The notes beneath the pieces were generated by a model. That model did no database searches, had not been told where the DNA came from, and worked only from the letters and a program-made list of their open reading frames with translations. Source: Lophium mytilinum (lineage: Eukaryota > Ascomycota > Dothideomycetes > Mytilinidiales > Mytilinidiaceae). Taken from it: 64,000 nt of DNA. The first letter of the stretch is position 1. Every line of letters begins with the position of its first letter. A program made the translations under genes and the position numbers. Of the stretch, positions 33,420 through 43,564 are shown piece after piece. The DNA is taken from the NCBI GenBank assembly GCA_010093605.1, contig MU004202.1, positions 73,560-137,559 on the forward strand, written 5' to 3'.

Positions 33420-33532
33420 AGGGTAGTCAAACTTGCACTGCATTGACTTGTGCATCGTATCAGGAGTTTCTGAAGCCCGTCGGAGTACCCCAAGCAGTAC
33501 TAAGGAGCCCCCAAACTTATGCCTCAATACTG
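33420..33532 (+). mobile_element. TA-target MITE family, truncated copy 7
   Basis: Right half only: GGTAGTCAAACTTGCACT, a CCCCAAGCAGTACTAAGGAG block, and the terminus CCAAACTTATGCCTCAATACTG. It lies between the BTB-like relic and the intact gene. Confidence 0.65.
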
Positions 33533-33813
33533 TGATATGCCATTTCGTTTGTGTTTTATTAGGTTTCCGATAAGAGCCAGCAATCGAGAATTCCACTACC
33601 TGCTCCTACTTATGTTTGCGCAATTCTCTTTGTTGTGCTCTATTTGTTTTTATCAATCATGGGGCTAGTTTTCTGTGCCATATATCCGTATCCGCTTCAC
33701 GCCTTTTCAGGTGCCTTGTACACCAGCCTTTACTCCTCTTCGGCTACTTTTCCAAAAGCTTAACGGTTTTTCAGCGGGTCTTCAAGACTATCAAACGACG
33801 TCCTGTATTGGAA

Positions 33814-34941
33814 ATGGAAAACGAGCAGGGCAGCCGCGGTACGAAACGTCGACGACTAAACGAAGGCAGCAGCAAAGTGGCCATCAAATCAGAACAGGAT
33901 GATGTCATGAAGGTCATAATCAAAGTGGAAGATAGCGACGATGCAAAGAGCCATTTGCAAGAGGAAGAGGCAAGTGAAGAGAGAGAGAACGACGAAGACA
34001 TGAATGACGACGAAAAGGATGAAGAAGATGACGAATGGGAAGACGCAGACAGTGAATCTGACGAAAATCCACTGTCCCCGGAAGGTCCCATACGTTTCTT
34101 CGTCCACGTAGATGATGCGATAAATGGTCGAAAAACATTCGAAGTCGCGAAACACCCGTTGTGGAGTTGTTCAGAGGCGTTTCGGGGGCCAATGAAGGGG
34201 TTGATGGCCCGCACTCCGACCCATCTCATTGTAAAGACAGCACACAAGACATTTGCTCGATTCCGGGAGTGGCTCCATGAAGATGGTGTTGGCTTATACG
34301 AAGACCACCGCAGACCGGAGAATGACATTGACCTCCTCAAGCTCTACGATTTCGCTGTAGACTATTCGATTTCAAAGCTTCGTCGGGACGCGATGAACTG
34401 TTTTCTGCAACGATTCGAGGACGATCTTATTCCAGGCGAAGACTCGCTGGTGTACTTTATTCAAATGAAACTACCGCTAGCCACACCTGACATGATAGAC
34501 CCACTCTGGCGCTTCATGATCCACATGGTACTATACTTCATGGGCAAACTTTCTTACGACACTTGGGAAAAGCTCACCGAGCATGATAACCCCTTCGCTC
34601 ACACGTTGTATGACAGCTTCCGTGAACATTCAAAGGGGGTCTTCTTCGAGGGCCCGGTCCCAGTGTTCCCTCCGCCCGACCCAAACCTGATCTGGATTAC
34701 TAGAGACGCGGAGAGCGCGCGGCAATGCATTCAATCACACTGGTGCCATTGGCACGTTAAGGAACCCGATGGGCCCTGTCACAACATTGCAGATGGATTT
34801 GAACGCGAAGACACGTGCAAAAAAGAGACCATGGCTCAAAGGGAAACTTGGAAGTTGATGAGAGAAGTGATGAGAGAAGAGTGGCAAAAAGAAGAGCGGC
34901 GAGAAGAAGAGAAAACCGGAAGCAGGAGAGCCGCGATATAG
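33814..34941 (+). CDS. BTB/POZ-like nuclear-type protein with acidic N-terminus
   Basis: A 375-residue, intronless protein. The first ~85 residues hold a short basic patch (GTKRRRLNE, a possible nuclear signal) and a dense Asp/Glu tract. Then FFVHVDDAINGRKTFEVAKHPL ... SEAFRGPMKGL resembles the start of fungal BTB domains, with DLLKLYDFAVDYSISKLRRDAMN in the place of the BTB helices. The end is a charged Glu/Arg-rich helix (MREVMREEWQKEERREEE). The start ATG at 33814 is preferred because upstream in-frame sequence is hydrophobic, leader-like and absent from the paralogous relic. Domain identity is moderate; function unknown. Confidence 0.78.
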   Translation: MENEQGSRGTKRRRLNEGSSKVAIKSEQDDVMKVIIKVEDSDDAKSHLQEEEASEERENDEDMNDDEKDEEDDEWEDADSESDENPLSPEGPIRFFVHVDDAINGRKTFEVAKHPLWSCSEAFRGPMKGLMARTPTHLIVKTAHKTFARFREWLHEDGVGLYEDHRRPENDIDLLKLYDFAVDYSISKLRRDAMNCFLQRFEDDLIPGEDSLVYFIQMKLPLATPDMIDPLWRFMIHMVLYFMGKLSYDTWEKLTEHDNPFAHTLYDSFREHSKGVFFEGPVPVFPPPDPNLIWITRDAESARQCIQSHWCHWHVKEPDGPCHNIADGFEREDTCKKETMAQRETWKLMREVMREEWQKEERREEEKTGSRRAAI

Positions 34942-35534
34942 CTAACGGGTTTGAACAGGCACTCTAACCTTCCTAAGGTCCTAAGAACAGGTGATGACGG
35001 ATGAGGAGACTAGGGGTGGCAAGATAGATGAGACGGATTTGTAGTGTGTCGACGTGCTGGGGCTAATGTCGAGTGTATGTATTTCTGGGGTGTGAGCCTT
35101 GGACAGTGCATGGCAGATATAGTAACAGTCGAGAAGCTTTGCACTTGATCTTTATAAACCTACAAAGATGGAGTGACGCAAAGGAGTCAAGCTAGACCGT
35201 ACCTGGAATATATGGACGCCAGTTCAGTATCTGGGCGGAGCTCTCTTCGCACTTTCTCGCCTCCGTTTGAGGTTTCCGGTTCGTTGTGAGGAAGTCAGAC
35301 GAGACGTCAAAGTCCTGAGAGTGGGAATCTGAGCTTGTTCAGGCGTTTCTCATCGACCTACGTTGCCGTCATCTAGGGTACTTCATTCTAGATACCAAAA
35401 TCCAGTTGGGTATAAAATCAAGTTTGCTAAGCAACTAGAATATGAAAACCTCAACACCAAAAGCCCCGCCAAGACACCTCTCCGCAACCTTCGCCATCCA
35501 TTTCCGCAGCACAGTTCCACACCCAGCACCTAAA
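34942..35534. other. Intergenic, BTB-like gene to rRNA methyltransferase
   Basis: About 590 bases with no supported feature. An upstream in-frame ATG at 35442 could lengthen the next gene by 31 residues. Confidence 0.45.
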
Positions 35535-36621
35535 ATGTCCAAAGCGAAGGCCCGAAAGGCTGCCCGGTCGACCAAGGCTACCTCAAAACATACCTCAAAG
35601 CCCAAACCGCCCCCGACATCAAAAAACCTAAAGCGCAAACTCCTACCAACAGCAACCGGCCCAACCCCCAAGCAAGCGAAAGCCTCCAAACCCTCTCCCC
35701 AGATCGTAACACCTACAATACCATTCAACCCACACGACAGAGTCCTCTTAGTTGGCGAAGGCGCGTACCCCACCCCAATCCCTCAATCGCAGCTTCTAAC
35801 TTTCTACGTCTCCAGGCGACTTCTCCTACGCCGCCTCCCTAACTACAACATACCATTGCACCTCCCTCACCGCCACCAGCTTCGACTCCTCCCCCGCACT
35901 CCTCTCTAAATACCCGCACTGCGCCGCGCATCTCGCCTCCGTAATCGCCGTGCCTACAAGCAGCGTATACCACGACATCGATGCTACCGCCCTTTCAAAA
36001 ACCCTCCCTCGCTCCGCTAGAACCCACAAATATGACCGTGTCATCTTTAACTTCCCACACACGGGCGGCCTTTCTACAGACGTGAACCGGCAGGTGCGCT
36101 ACAACCAAGAACTCCTCGTCAAATTCCTGCAGTCGGCGAAAAAACTGCTCTCCACAGCCCCACCACCCCGACGCCCTCGCAACCATTCTCTCGATGAAGA
36201 CGAGGATGAGGACACCTACCCCGAAGACCCCGAGGAGCACGCAGAGGTCGAAGAGACACCGACTTCCAAGCTCGCGAAGGAGAGCAGTACGATCCTCGTC
36301 ACGCTATTCGACGCGGAGCCTTACACGTTATGGAATATCAAGGACCTTGCGCGGCACGTGGGGCTGAAGTCGATCACGTCGTTTGCGTTTCCGTGGGAGG
36401 CGTATCCGGGGTATCGGCATGCGCGGACGGTGGGAACGATTGAGGGGAAGGGGGGTGCGTGGAAGGGGGAGGAGCGGGCGGCGCGGACGTATGTGTTTGG
36501 GTTGAAGGAGGAGGTGGTGGAGGATGGGAGTGGAGCGTTTACGGGGGCGAATGCGGTGGGGGTGAAGAGGAAGAGGAGGAGGGGGAGGGAGAGTGAGAGT
36601 GAAAGTGGGGATGAGGGGTGA
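35535..36621 (+). CDS. BMT5: 25S rRNA (uridine-N3)-methyltransferase, BMT5-like, two exons
   Basis: Family that methylates a uridine of large-subunit rRNA in the nucleolus. Exons 35535-35760 and 35816-36621 give 343 residues. The Lys-rich start (MSKAKARKAARSTKATSK) fits nucleolar import. The SAM-binding motif LLVGEGDFSYAASL is formed across the intron, and YDRVIFNFPHTGG follows, with ILVTLFDAEPYTLWNIKDLA and the Arg/Glu-rich end. The homologous reading requires the intron to begin GC rather than GT (GAAG then GCGCGT), which is unusual. The ATG at 35442 is an alternative start. Confidence 0.85.
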
Positions 36622-36868
36622 GGGATGATGGGATGGGTGGGTTTGATGGGATGGAGCTTGATGTGGAAGGATAGGTTGTGGGTTCTGGGAGAGCGATTTG
36701 ATACCCATGCTGAGATAGGGATGTAAAACTGTTTATGCTCGATTGTGATGAGCCCGATTGATATGGCACGCCATGTTTGCTTGCTATAAAAAGCTAAACT
36801 CTCCCCATCACTAACGCCATCGCTAACCCAAACACTTCCAAAAACGCCTCAAGACGCCGCAAGTGCCT

Positions 36869-37890
36869 CTACACCTCTTCCTTCCCTCTCAAACCTCTAT
36901 CCTCACTAGAGCTCTCAGCCAACCCCCAACTCCCTCCATCCTCCTTGCTCGACACAACAGTACACTGCGCGCTACTCGCCCCAGAAGCCCTTCTCGCCCC
37001 ATCCACAACCCCCTTTCCCCTCCTCAGCCTCTCCCCGAATCTCTCTAACAACACCATCTCCTCCACATCCAGCACCAGCCAATCCGGTACCTGCATCCCG
37101 TCCCTCGTCACAGTCACCTTAGCCCCCTCCTCTTCCGCCTTTTCCACATCCCGCTCCTTCCCCTTCTCACCCCTCAAATCATCCGGCGTCCACCAATACA
37201 CCGGAAAGCGGCGCATAAGATTATTCGTAACCAAACCCACCGCCAGCATAACCGCGCTGCCCAACGTAACAAGGCCAACAAAAGCCCAGCCCATGTCCAC
37301 AATCTCCGGCAGCGTAGCAGCCAAAACAGCGCTCGCGCCCCCCGGCGGATGCACCGTGTTAGTCAACAGCATCGCAGCTGACGAGAGGGCGCAAGCGAGC
37401 GCTGCGGGGACGAAGGCGAGGCTGTTGGAGAAGGAGTGGGAGAGCGAGGAGAGGGCGAAGAGTTTCGTAATGCCCACCCCGATAGTCGCGGAGAGGGCGT
37501 GGCCGAGGAGGGTGTTGCGGGGTTGGGCGAGAGGGGAGGCGAGGGTGTTGTATTCTAGGATTGCGGAGGCGCCCTGGGGCATGTTAGACTGCTGATAGTG
37601 GGGTGTTGGAGTGGAGTAGGCATTCTTACGAAGGAGGCGATTAGGACGGGTCCGTTTAGGTTGTTGATGGAGGTGTAGTTGAAGAGCCCGGCGATGGCGA
37701 GGAGGCCTACGAATGCGCCGATGAAGGCGAAGATGGCGCCGAGGATGTTCCCGACGTCTTTTGGGGGTGTTTTGCGGTAGCCGAGGAAGTGTGCTATTGG
37801 ATATGGCATGTTGTGAAGGGGTGAGGGGGGCACGAGGCGGTTGAGGTAGCGGTCGATGTTGAAATTCCTGGTGCGTAGTGAGGAGGGCAT
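36869..37890 (-). CDS. HPP-family integral membrane protein, two exons
   Basis: Exons 37890-37630 and 37573-36869 give 321 residues. The diagnostic NTVHPPGGASAVLAA motif is present, with about five hydrophobic segments: ILGAIFAFIGAFVGLLAIAG, PVLIASFGASAIL, LSATIGVGITKLFAL, SLAFVPAALACALSSAAMLL, and WAFVGLVTLGSAVMLAVGLV. The C-terminal ~120 residues are soluble and charged. Some HPP proteins in plants transport nitrite into plastids; the fungal role is not established, so I leave it unnamed. Its 3' end faces that of the BMT5-like gene. Confidence 0.88.
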
Positions 37891-39374
37891 GTTGACAGTG
37901 CGACTGACTAGAGCCAGATGAAAGATGAAAGAAAGGCTCGAGCCTTGTTCAGAAAGTTATAGCCTGAAGATTTTCAGACCATGAGGGGAGTGTCTGGTGC
38001 AAGGAGAGAGAGATAGCAGCGTCTTCCGGTATCCCACGTCCCCCCTCTTTGCACATACGGCACAGACAGTTCGTTCTCGTGCTACCTTCAATGTATCCAC
38101 GCAAATTCAGTATGACATTGTGTGTAGATACATAGGAGTATCGCGAGTCAACAAACTCCGGCACGCGAGGATGTCTCTAGTAAAGCGAAGGTAGAGTGAC
38201 GATATGGAACTCGACTTCAGCCAGTCTTTAAAGCAATAAGATTGCACCCGCGCGCGATTCTCTGTTACGAGTGCCATGGTGCTGAAGCATCTGGTGCCAG
38301 AGCACGTCTTGCGGTATGACGATGATCATTGAGGGGGCCTGGTTCGCTATAACGTAACGATTAGGTACAACGCGCCATCGTGGTGAAGCATCTCCTCGGG
38401 ACGCCATGATTTATATACTTTGTAGCACGGCATGTAGATGGAAGTTTCGACAATGAAAGAGATGATATTGCAAGGAAATGTATGTTTTGGCAGAACAGAA
38501 ATAAAGTGATGGATGCGAGCAGTCAGATGGCTCCGACTGTAGTAGAAGAAGCTGCGGAGATAAATGGAATCGGTCTTCAAAGAAAGCAATACTCAAGCAG
38601 CACCAGCTGTCCTAGTTGGGGACTGTCAGGGTCTTAGTAATCGTGATGGCTGCCCGTGATGGAAGGACGAGGAATGCGGAGAGGAGTCGCCTCAGCCCTA
38701 TAAGTTCACTAGCGCCGATCTTGTCTGCTTACGGTCCGGTTGAGAAAATTTCAGCCCTGCATCTCGAGGTTGTAGACTTTACCCCTAAACCCATGGCAAC
38801 TATTTCTGCCGTCTTTGGCCTATTCGTAAAGTGCAGTCTTTGGATGCAGTATAGTATTGCATACGCCAGTGCCTCATTACAGACTTCCATACACACTTCT
38901 ACCGCTACTTTTGCTATACCTTCCTCGAAGGATCCAACCAGAATCGAAGTTTCTTAGTTGTTCAGTCTGCCAGCTCGCGAAGCCAACGCATTAGTATGCT
39001 GCGTCATTTGCATACCACTTACAGAAGTACAGAAACTGGTGAATGACTGTAAGATGGCGAAAATGTAGCTTCTGGGGTCCTGAAAGATAGAATGAATGAT
39101 AGTATTTCAGACGGACTTGAGGTGGGTAATATACTGACCTCTCTATCTCCTCGATTCTCGCAGAGTTGGTAATATAACGAGGTAAGAAAGTGCTACAATG
39201 CCACGCCGGTGAATGTGTTTTCCGATTGCCCTGACGCCCATCTGATTGGCCGGTCGCGATAACGGCCCACATGCCCCGCCACAGCCCACCTTGAATACTC
39301 TTTTTCTTCCTCGCCTGGTCCTACAAAGCACTTCTGCTCAACGATTTTCCCTTACACCTCACCCATCATTCATC
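37891..39374. other. Long intergenic region, HPP gene to ARB1
   Basis: About 1.5 kb between divergent genes. Open frames near 38616-38957 and 38347-38596 lack family features. The last ~100 bases are CT-rich leader sequence of ARB1. Confidence 0.5.
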
Positions 39375-41342
39375 ATGGTCTCAGCATCGAAAGCGGCCCG
39401 CATGGCCAAAAAGGTCGCTGACGGCAAGGAACCCAAGAAAACCGCCGCCTCCAAGGTCGGCTCCCGCGCTGCCTCGAAGAACGCCTCGACTGCCTCGTCC
39501 GTCAACGGGGACGACGACGACGAGGTCGACCAGCAGAGCGAGGTCCTCTCGAAGCTAAAACTCCAAGAAGACAAAGACGGCATCTCGGACCGCGTGACCA
39601 CCGGTGTGCTTTCGTCCCTCGAGGCTTCCCGCGATGTGAAGATCACGTCGGCCTCGCTCGTGTTCCACGGCAAAGTCCTGTTCAACGACACCACTCTCGA
39701 GGTCAACTACGGCCGCCGGTACGGTCTCCTCGGTGAGAACGGATGCGGAAAGTCGACCCTCCTAAAGGCTATCGACAAGCGCGAGTACCCCTTCCCTGAG
39801 CACATCGACATCTACCTACTGAACGAGGGCGCCCCGCCCTCGGAGTTGGGTGCGCTAGAATGGGTTGTCAGGGAGGCCGAGAACGAGTTGGCGAGACTGG
39901 AGAAGCTGGCTGAGGACATCCTGGATAGGGATGGGCCTGACAGCCCGATCCTGGACGAGCTCTACGAGGTACGTCTTCTCCCACTCCAAGGACTGTATCA
40001 CAAAGCTAATGCACTTATAGCGCATGGAAGGAATGGATCCCTCGACTTTCCACACCCGCGCCTCTCTCATTCTCACCGGTCTCGGTTTCGACAAGGTCAC
40101 TATTCACAAGAAGACAAAGGACATGTCCGGTGGCTGGAGAATGAGAGTAGCACTCGGCAAGGCTCTCTTCGTCAAGCCTTCCCTCCTCCTCCTCGACGAC
40201 CCCACCGCACATTTGGATCTCGAGGCCTGCGTGTGGCTAGAAGAATACATGAAGAAGTGGGACCGTACCCTGATCTTGGTGTCGCACAGTATGGATTTCC
40301 TGAACGGCGTGTGCACAAACATGATCGATATGCGTCTGAAGCAACTTCTGTACTATGGTGGTAACTACGACTCGTACATGAAGACTAGGACTGAGCAAGA
40401 GATCAACCAAGGCAAGGCCTACGAGAAGCAGCAAGATGAGATCAAGCACATCAAGAAGTTCATCGCCTCTGCTGGTACATATGCCAACTTGGTTAGGCAA
40501 GCAAAATCGCGACAGAAGATTCTAGACAAGATGGAAGCCGACGGCTTCATCCAGCCCGTTGCTTCCGATCGTGTCTTCACCTTCCGCTTCGCCGATGTTG
40601 ACAAGCTCCCACCTCCTGTGTTGTCGCTGGACGACGTGACGTTCTCTTACTCTGGAAACAAGAAAGACAACCTCTACGAAAACCTGGACTTCGGTGTCGA
40701 CATGGACTCCCGAACAGCTCTCGTCGGACCCAATGGTGTCGGCAAATCGACACTCCTCCGTATCTTCACAGGCGCGCTTTCCCCCACCCAAGGAACCGTC
40801 TCCCGTCACACTCACTTGAAGCTCGGTGTGTACACACAGCACTCCTCCGAGTCACTCGACCTCACCAAATCTGCCCTCGACTTCGTCCGCGACAAATACG
40901 CGGACAAGAGCCAGGACTACCAGTACTGGCGCCAGCAGCTAGGCAAGTACGGCCTTAGCGGAGAGTCGCAGACTGCCAAGATGGGCACGCTTTCCGAAGG
41001 ACAGAAGAGCAGAATCGTGTTTGCGCTGTTAGCGATCGAGAGCCCTAACATGCTGTTGTTGGACGAGCCGACCAACGGTCTCGATATCCCGACGATCGAC
41101 AGTCTGGCTGATGCTATCAACGCGTTCAACGGTGGCGTTGTGGTTGTTTCTCACGACTTCAGGTAAGCTTCAGCCCCCGTTTCACGAAGAATTTTAGCTA
41201 ACATGCTTCCTACAGGTTGCTCGACAAAATTGCGAAGGATATCATGGTGTGTGAGAACAAGACTATTCGCCGCTGGGATGGCAGCATCGCCGACTACAAG
41301 AAGCATCTCCGCAACAAGATGGTCTCGACTGGTGCTGTTTAG
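39375..41342 (+). CDS. ARB1: ABCF ATPase ARB1, ribosome biogenesis, three exons
   Basis: Twin-cassette ABC protein without membrane segments; in yeast it shuttles between nucleus and cytoplasm and helps make both ribosomal subunits. Exons 39375-39968, 40021-41162 and 41216-41342 give 620 residues. First cassette: Walker [13 protein letters not shown], signature [16 protein letters not shown], Walker [16 protein letters not shown] (DD and A at these places are typical of ARB1). Second cassette: [41 protein letters not shown]. The N-terminus is Lys/Ala-rich then acidic. Confidence 0.95.
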
Positions 41343-41788
41343 CTCTGGATAGATTAGACCATTAATTTCTTTGCTTTGTTTGACTGCATTGGGCTTAGAG
41401 GCGTTCGTGTAATAGGTAAAACACAATGAATGATTCATGGCCACTTTGCTGGAGCATTGATTTAGTGAAGCTGTTGTGACTTTGACACGTGTTTGCCACT
41501 GCTTAGGGTATTTCAACTATAACTCAAACGTACGGACCGAAATTCGGTTATGAACGGCGTATGTACATTCGACTGCTTTATTAAATATCGACTTCGGCCT
41601 CTAAAGGGATCCTAAGCTGGGTAAGGTAAAACTAGTTCTACGCCACGGGCCGATCACGAGCTCTAAAACAGCCCCACCACCTCAACCTTGGAACTGTCCA
41701 ACCTCACCTCTAGTCTTCGAGCTCTACACGCCGAGGGTAGCTACAAATAGGTACTCTTTCAACTTTTTTTACTCACTCGCTCAACACC
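41343..41788. other. Intergenic, ARB1 to FYV10
   Basis: About 450 bases. The 3' end of ARB1 and the promoter of the next gene; nothing else supported. Confidence 0.5.
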
Positions 41789-43291
41789 ATGGCCGAACTC
41801 ACAACCACAAAGCTAAATGCTGAGAGCCACCTGCTGCTCGTACGTCTCCCTCCCTTCAAAGACCTCTAGCTCCATCAAGCTTCCAGGCCAGCCATACGCT
41901 TCACAACTTCCACTTTACGTACCTCTTCATGCCACTAACCATGTCACCGAGTTCTAGGACCAGCCCCTCCTCCGCATGCCCTACGAACAATCCCGCAAAA
42001 CCTTCAACCAAGCCCGGAAATACATCCAACACGAGCAAACCTCTGTGCAGAAGACCCTCAAAGCCACCGCCTCGGCCGCCCTCAAAGCCTCCCAGAACCC
42101 TTCATCCCCTCCCCCAACAGACGTCCTGAATAACCTCGATGCTATGATAACGAAGATGCAATCCTTAAAGCGCAAGCTCGTGGATTTGAACACCGCTGAG
42201 CTCGCCACTCATGCGTCGACCCAGGCCCGGCTGGCGCATTTGCAGAGCTTGCATACGATTCCGAGCCTGGCGGATGTCAAGTATGAGGAGTGGAGTCGGG
42301 TGCGGTTGAATAGGTTGTTAGTGGATTATCTGCTGCGGAGTGGGTATGGGGAGAGCGCAGCGCAGTTGGCGCGGGAGAAGGGGATAGAGGAGTTGGTGGA
42401 TCTGGAGGCGTGGGGGCAGTGTGCGCGGATTGAGAGGAGCTTGAGGGCGGGGAGGACGCAGGAGGCGGTGGTGTGGTGTGCGGATAACCGGAAGGGGTTG
42501 GAGAAGCTTGGGGTGAGTGCTGTCAATTTTTTCCTTTCCCGTTGCGAGACGCGGTGGGGAGTTGGTCTAAGATTCTGAGAGGTTATGATGATGAGTGCTA
42601 ATATATTCTGACAGTGCAACCTCGAATTCGAACTCCGGCTACAGCAGTACATCGAAATGGTACGCAGCTGCGACACCAAGAAGCTGATCGAGGCCCGGAC
42701 ACATGCGCGGAAATATCTAGCATCGCACTCAGATACCAACTTCGCGATTCGAGCAGCTGGTCTGCTCGCGTTCCCGCCGGAGACAGAAGCAGAGCCATAT
42801 AAGGTATGTCCAACTCCTTCCGTGTCATTACTGTTTCATCGAAGCTAAGACTTATCTAGTCCCTCTACTCCCCCAACCGCTACTCCCACCTCGCCTCCCT
42901 CTTCCTAACCACCCATAACGCTCTCTACTCCCTCCCATCCCGCCCTCTCCTCCACATCGCCCTCTCCGCCGGCCTTTCCGCCCTCAAAACTCCTTCCTGC
43001 CACTCCGCCTACGCCTCATCCTCTTCAAATGCCTCTTCCTCTACGACAACCGTCTGCCCAATCTGCAGCACCGAGCTCAACGAGCTCGCGCGGAATGTGC
43101 CATACGCACACCACACGAAGAGCTACGTCGAGAACGACCCGGTAGTGTTACCGAACGGGCGGATCTACGGGCGCGAGCGATTAAAGCGCTTGAATGAGAA
43201 GCTCGGGACGGAGAGGGGGAAGGTGCGGGATCCGACGGATCTGAATGTCATATTTGAGGAGAGGGCAGTGAAGAAGGTTTTCATTTCCTAG
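41789..43291 (+). CDS. FYV10: GID/CTLH E3 ubiquitin ligase RING subunit FYV10 (GID9), four exons
   Basis: Catalytic RING-like subunit of the GID complex, which in yeast degrades gluconeogenic enzymes. Exons 41789-41839, 41958-42512, 42615-42803 and 42860-43291 give 408 residues. In order: a coiled N-terminal part; LNRLLVDYLLRSGYGESAAQLA (LisH); the CTLH region ARIERSLRAGRTQEAVVWC; and CNLEFELRLQQYIEM in the CRA region. The degenerate RING-Gid is CPICSTELNELARNVPYAHH followed by VLPNGRIYGRERL. The fourth exon alone carries the RING. Family assignment (FYV10/MAEA rather than GID2) rests on the NLEFELRLQQYIEM and YVENDPV signatures. Confidence 0.93.
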
Positions 43292-43564
43292 ATTGACTCG
43301 CCACGAGAGCCCGGTCCTCCTATTATAGTGATTCGTTTTAGCGTGAAGGAGTTTAGGAGTTGGGAGTTTCGTATTTCATGCGATAGGGATATGGGGTGCA
43401 CCTAGACGCCCGGGGCTTGTACGATTCATGAAGGGAGTATTGGGATAAGTGCGATATCTGCTCCTCTCGCTATGTATAAATTGGAATATATTTTCAACGC
43501 CTTTTGACACATATCCAAATTGCTTCAGCCGCTTCGATGTTATATGCGTATATCCATCCTCCTT

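Noticed and set aside
38616-38957. A 113-codon plus-strand frame upstream of ARB1
   Set aside because: No family features and poor start context; it may be chance.
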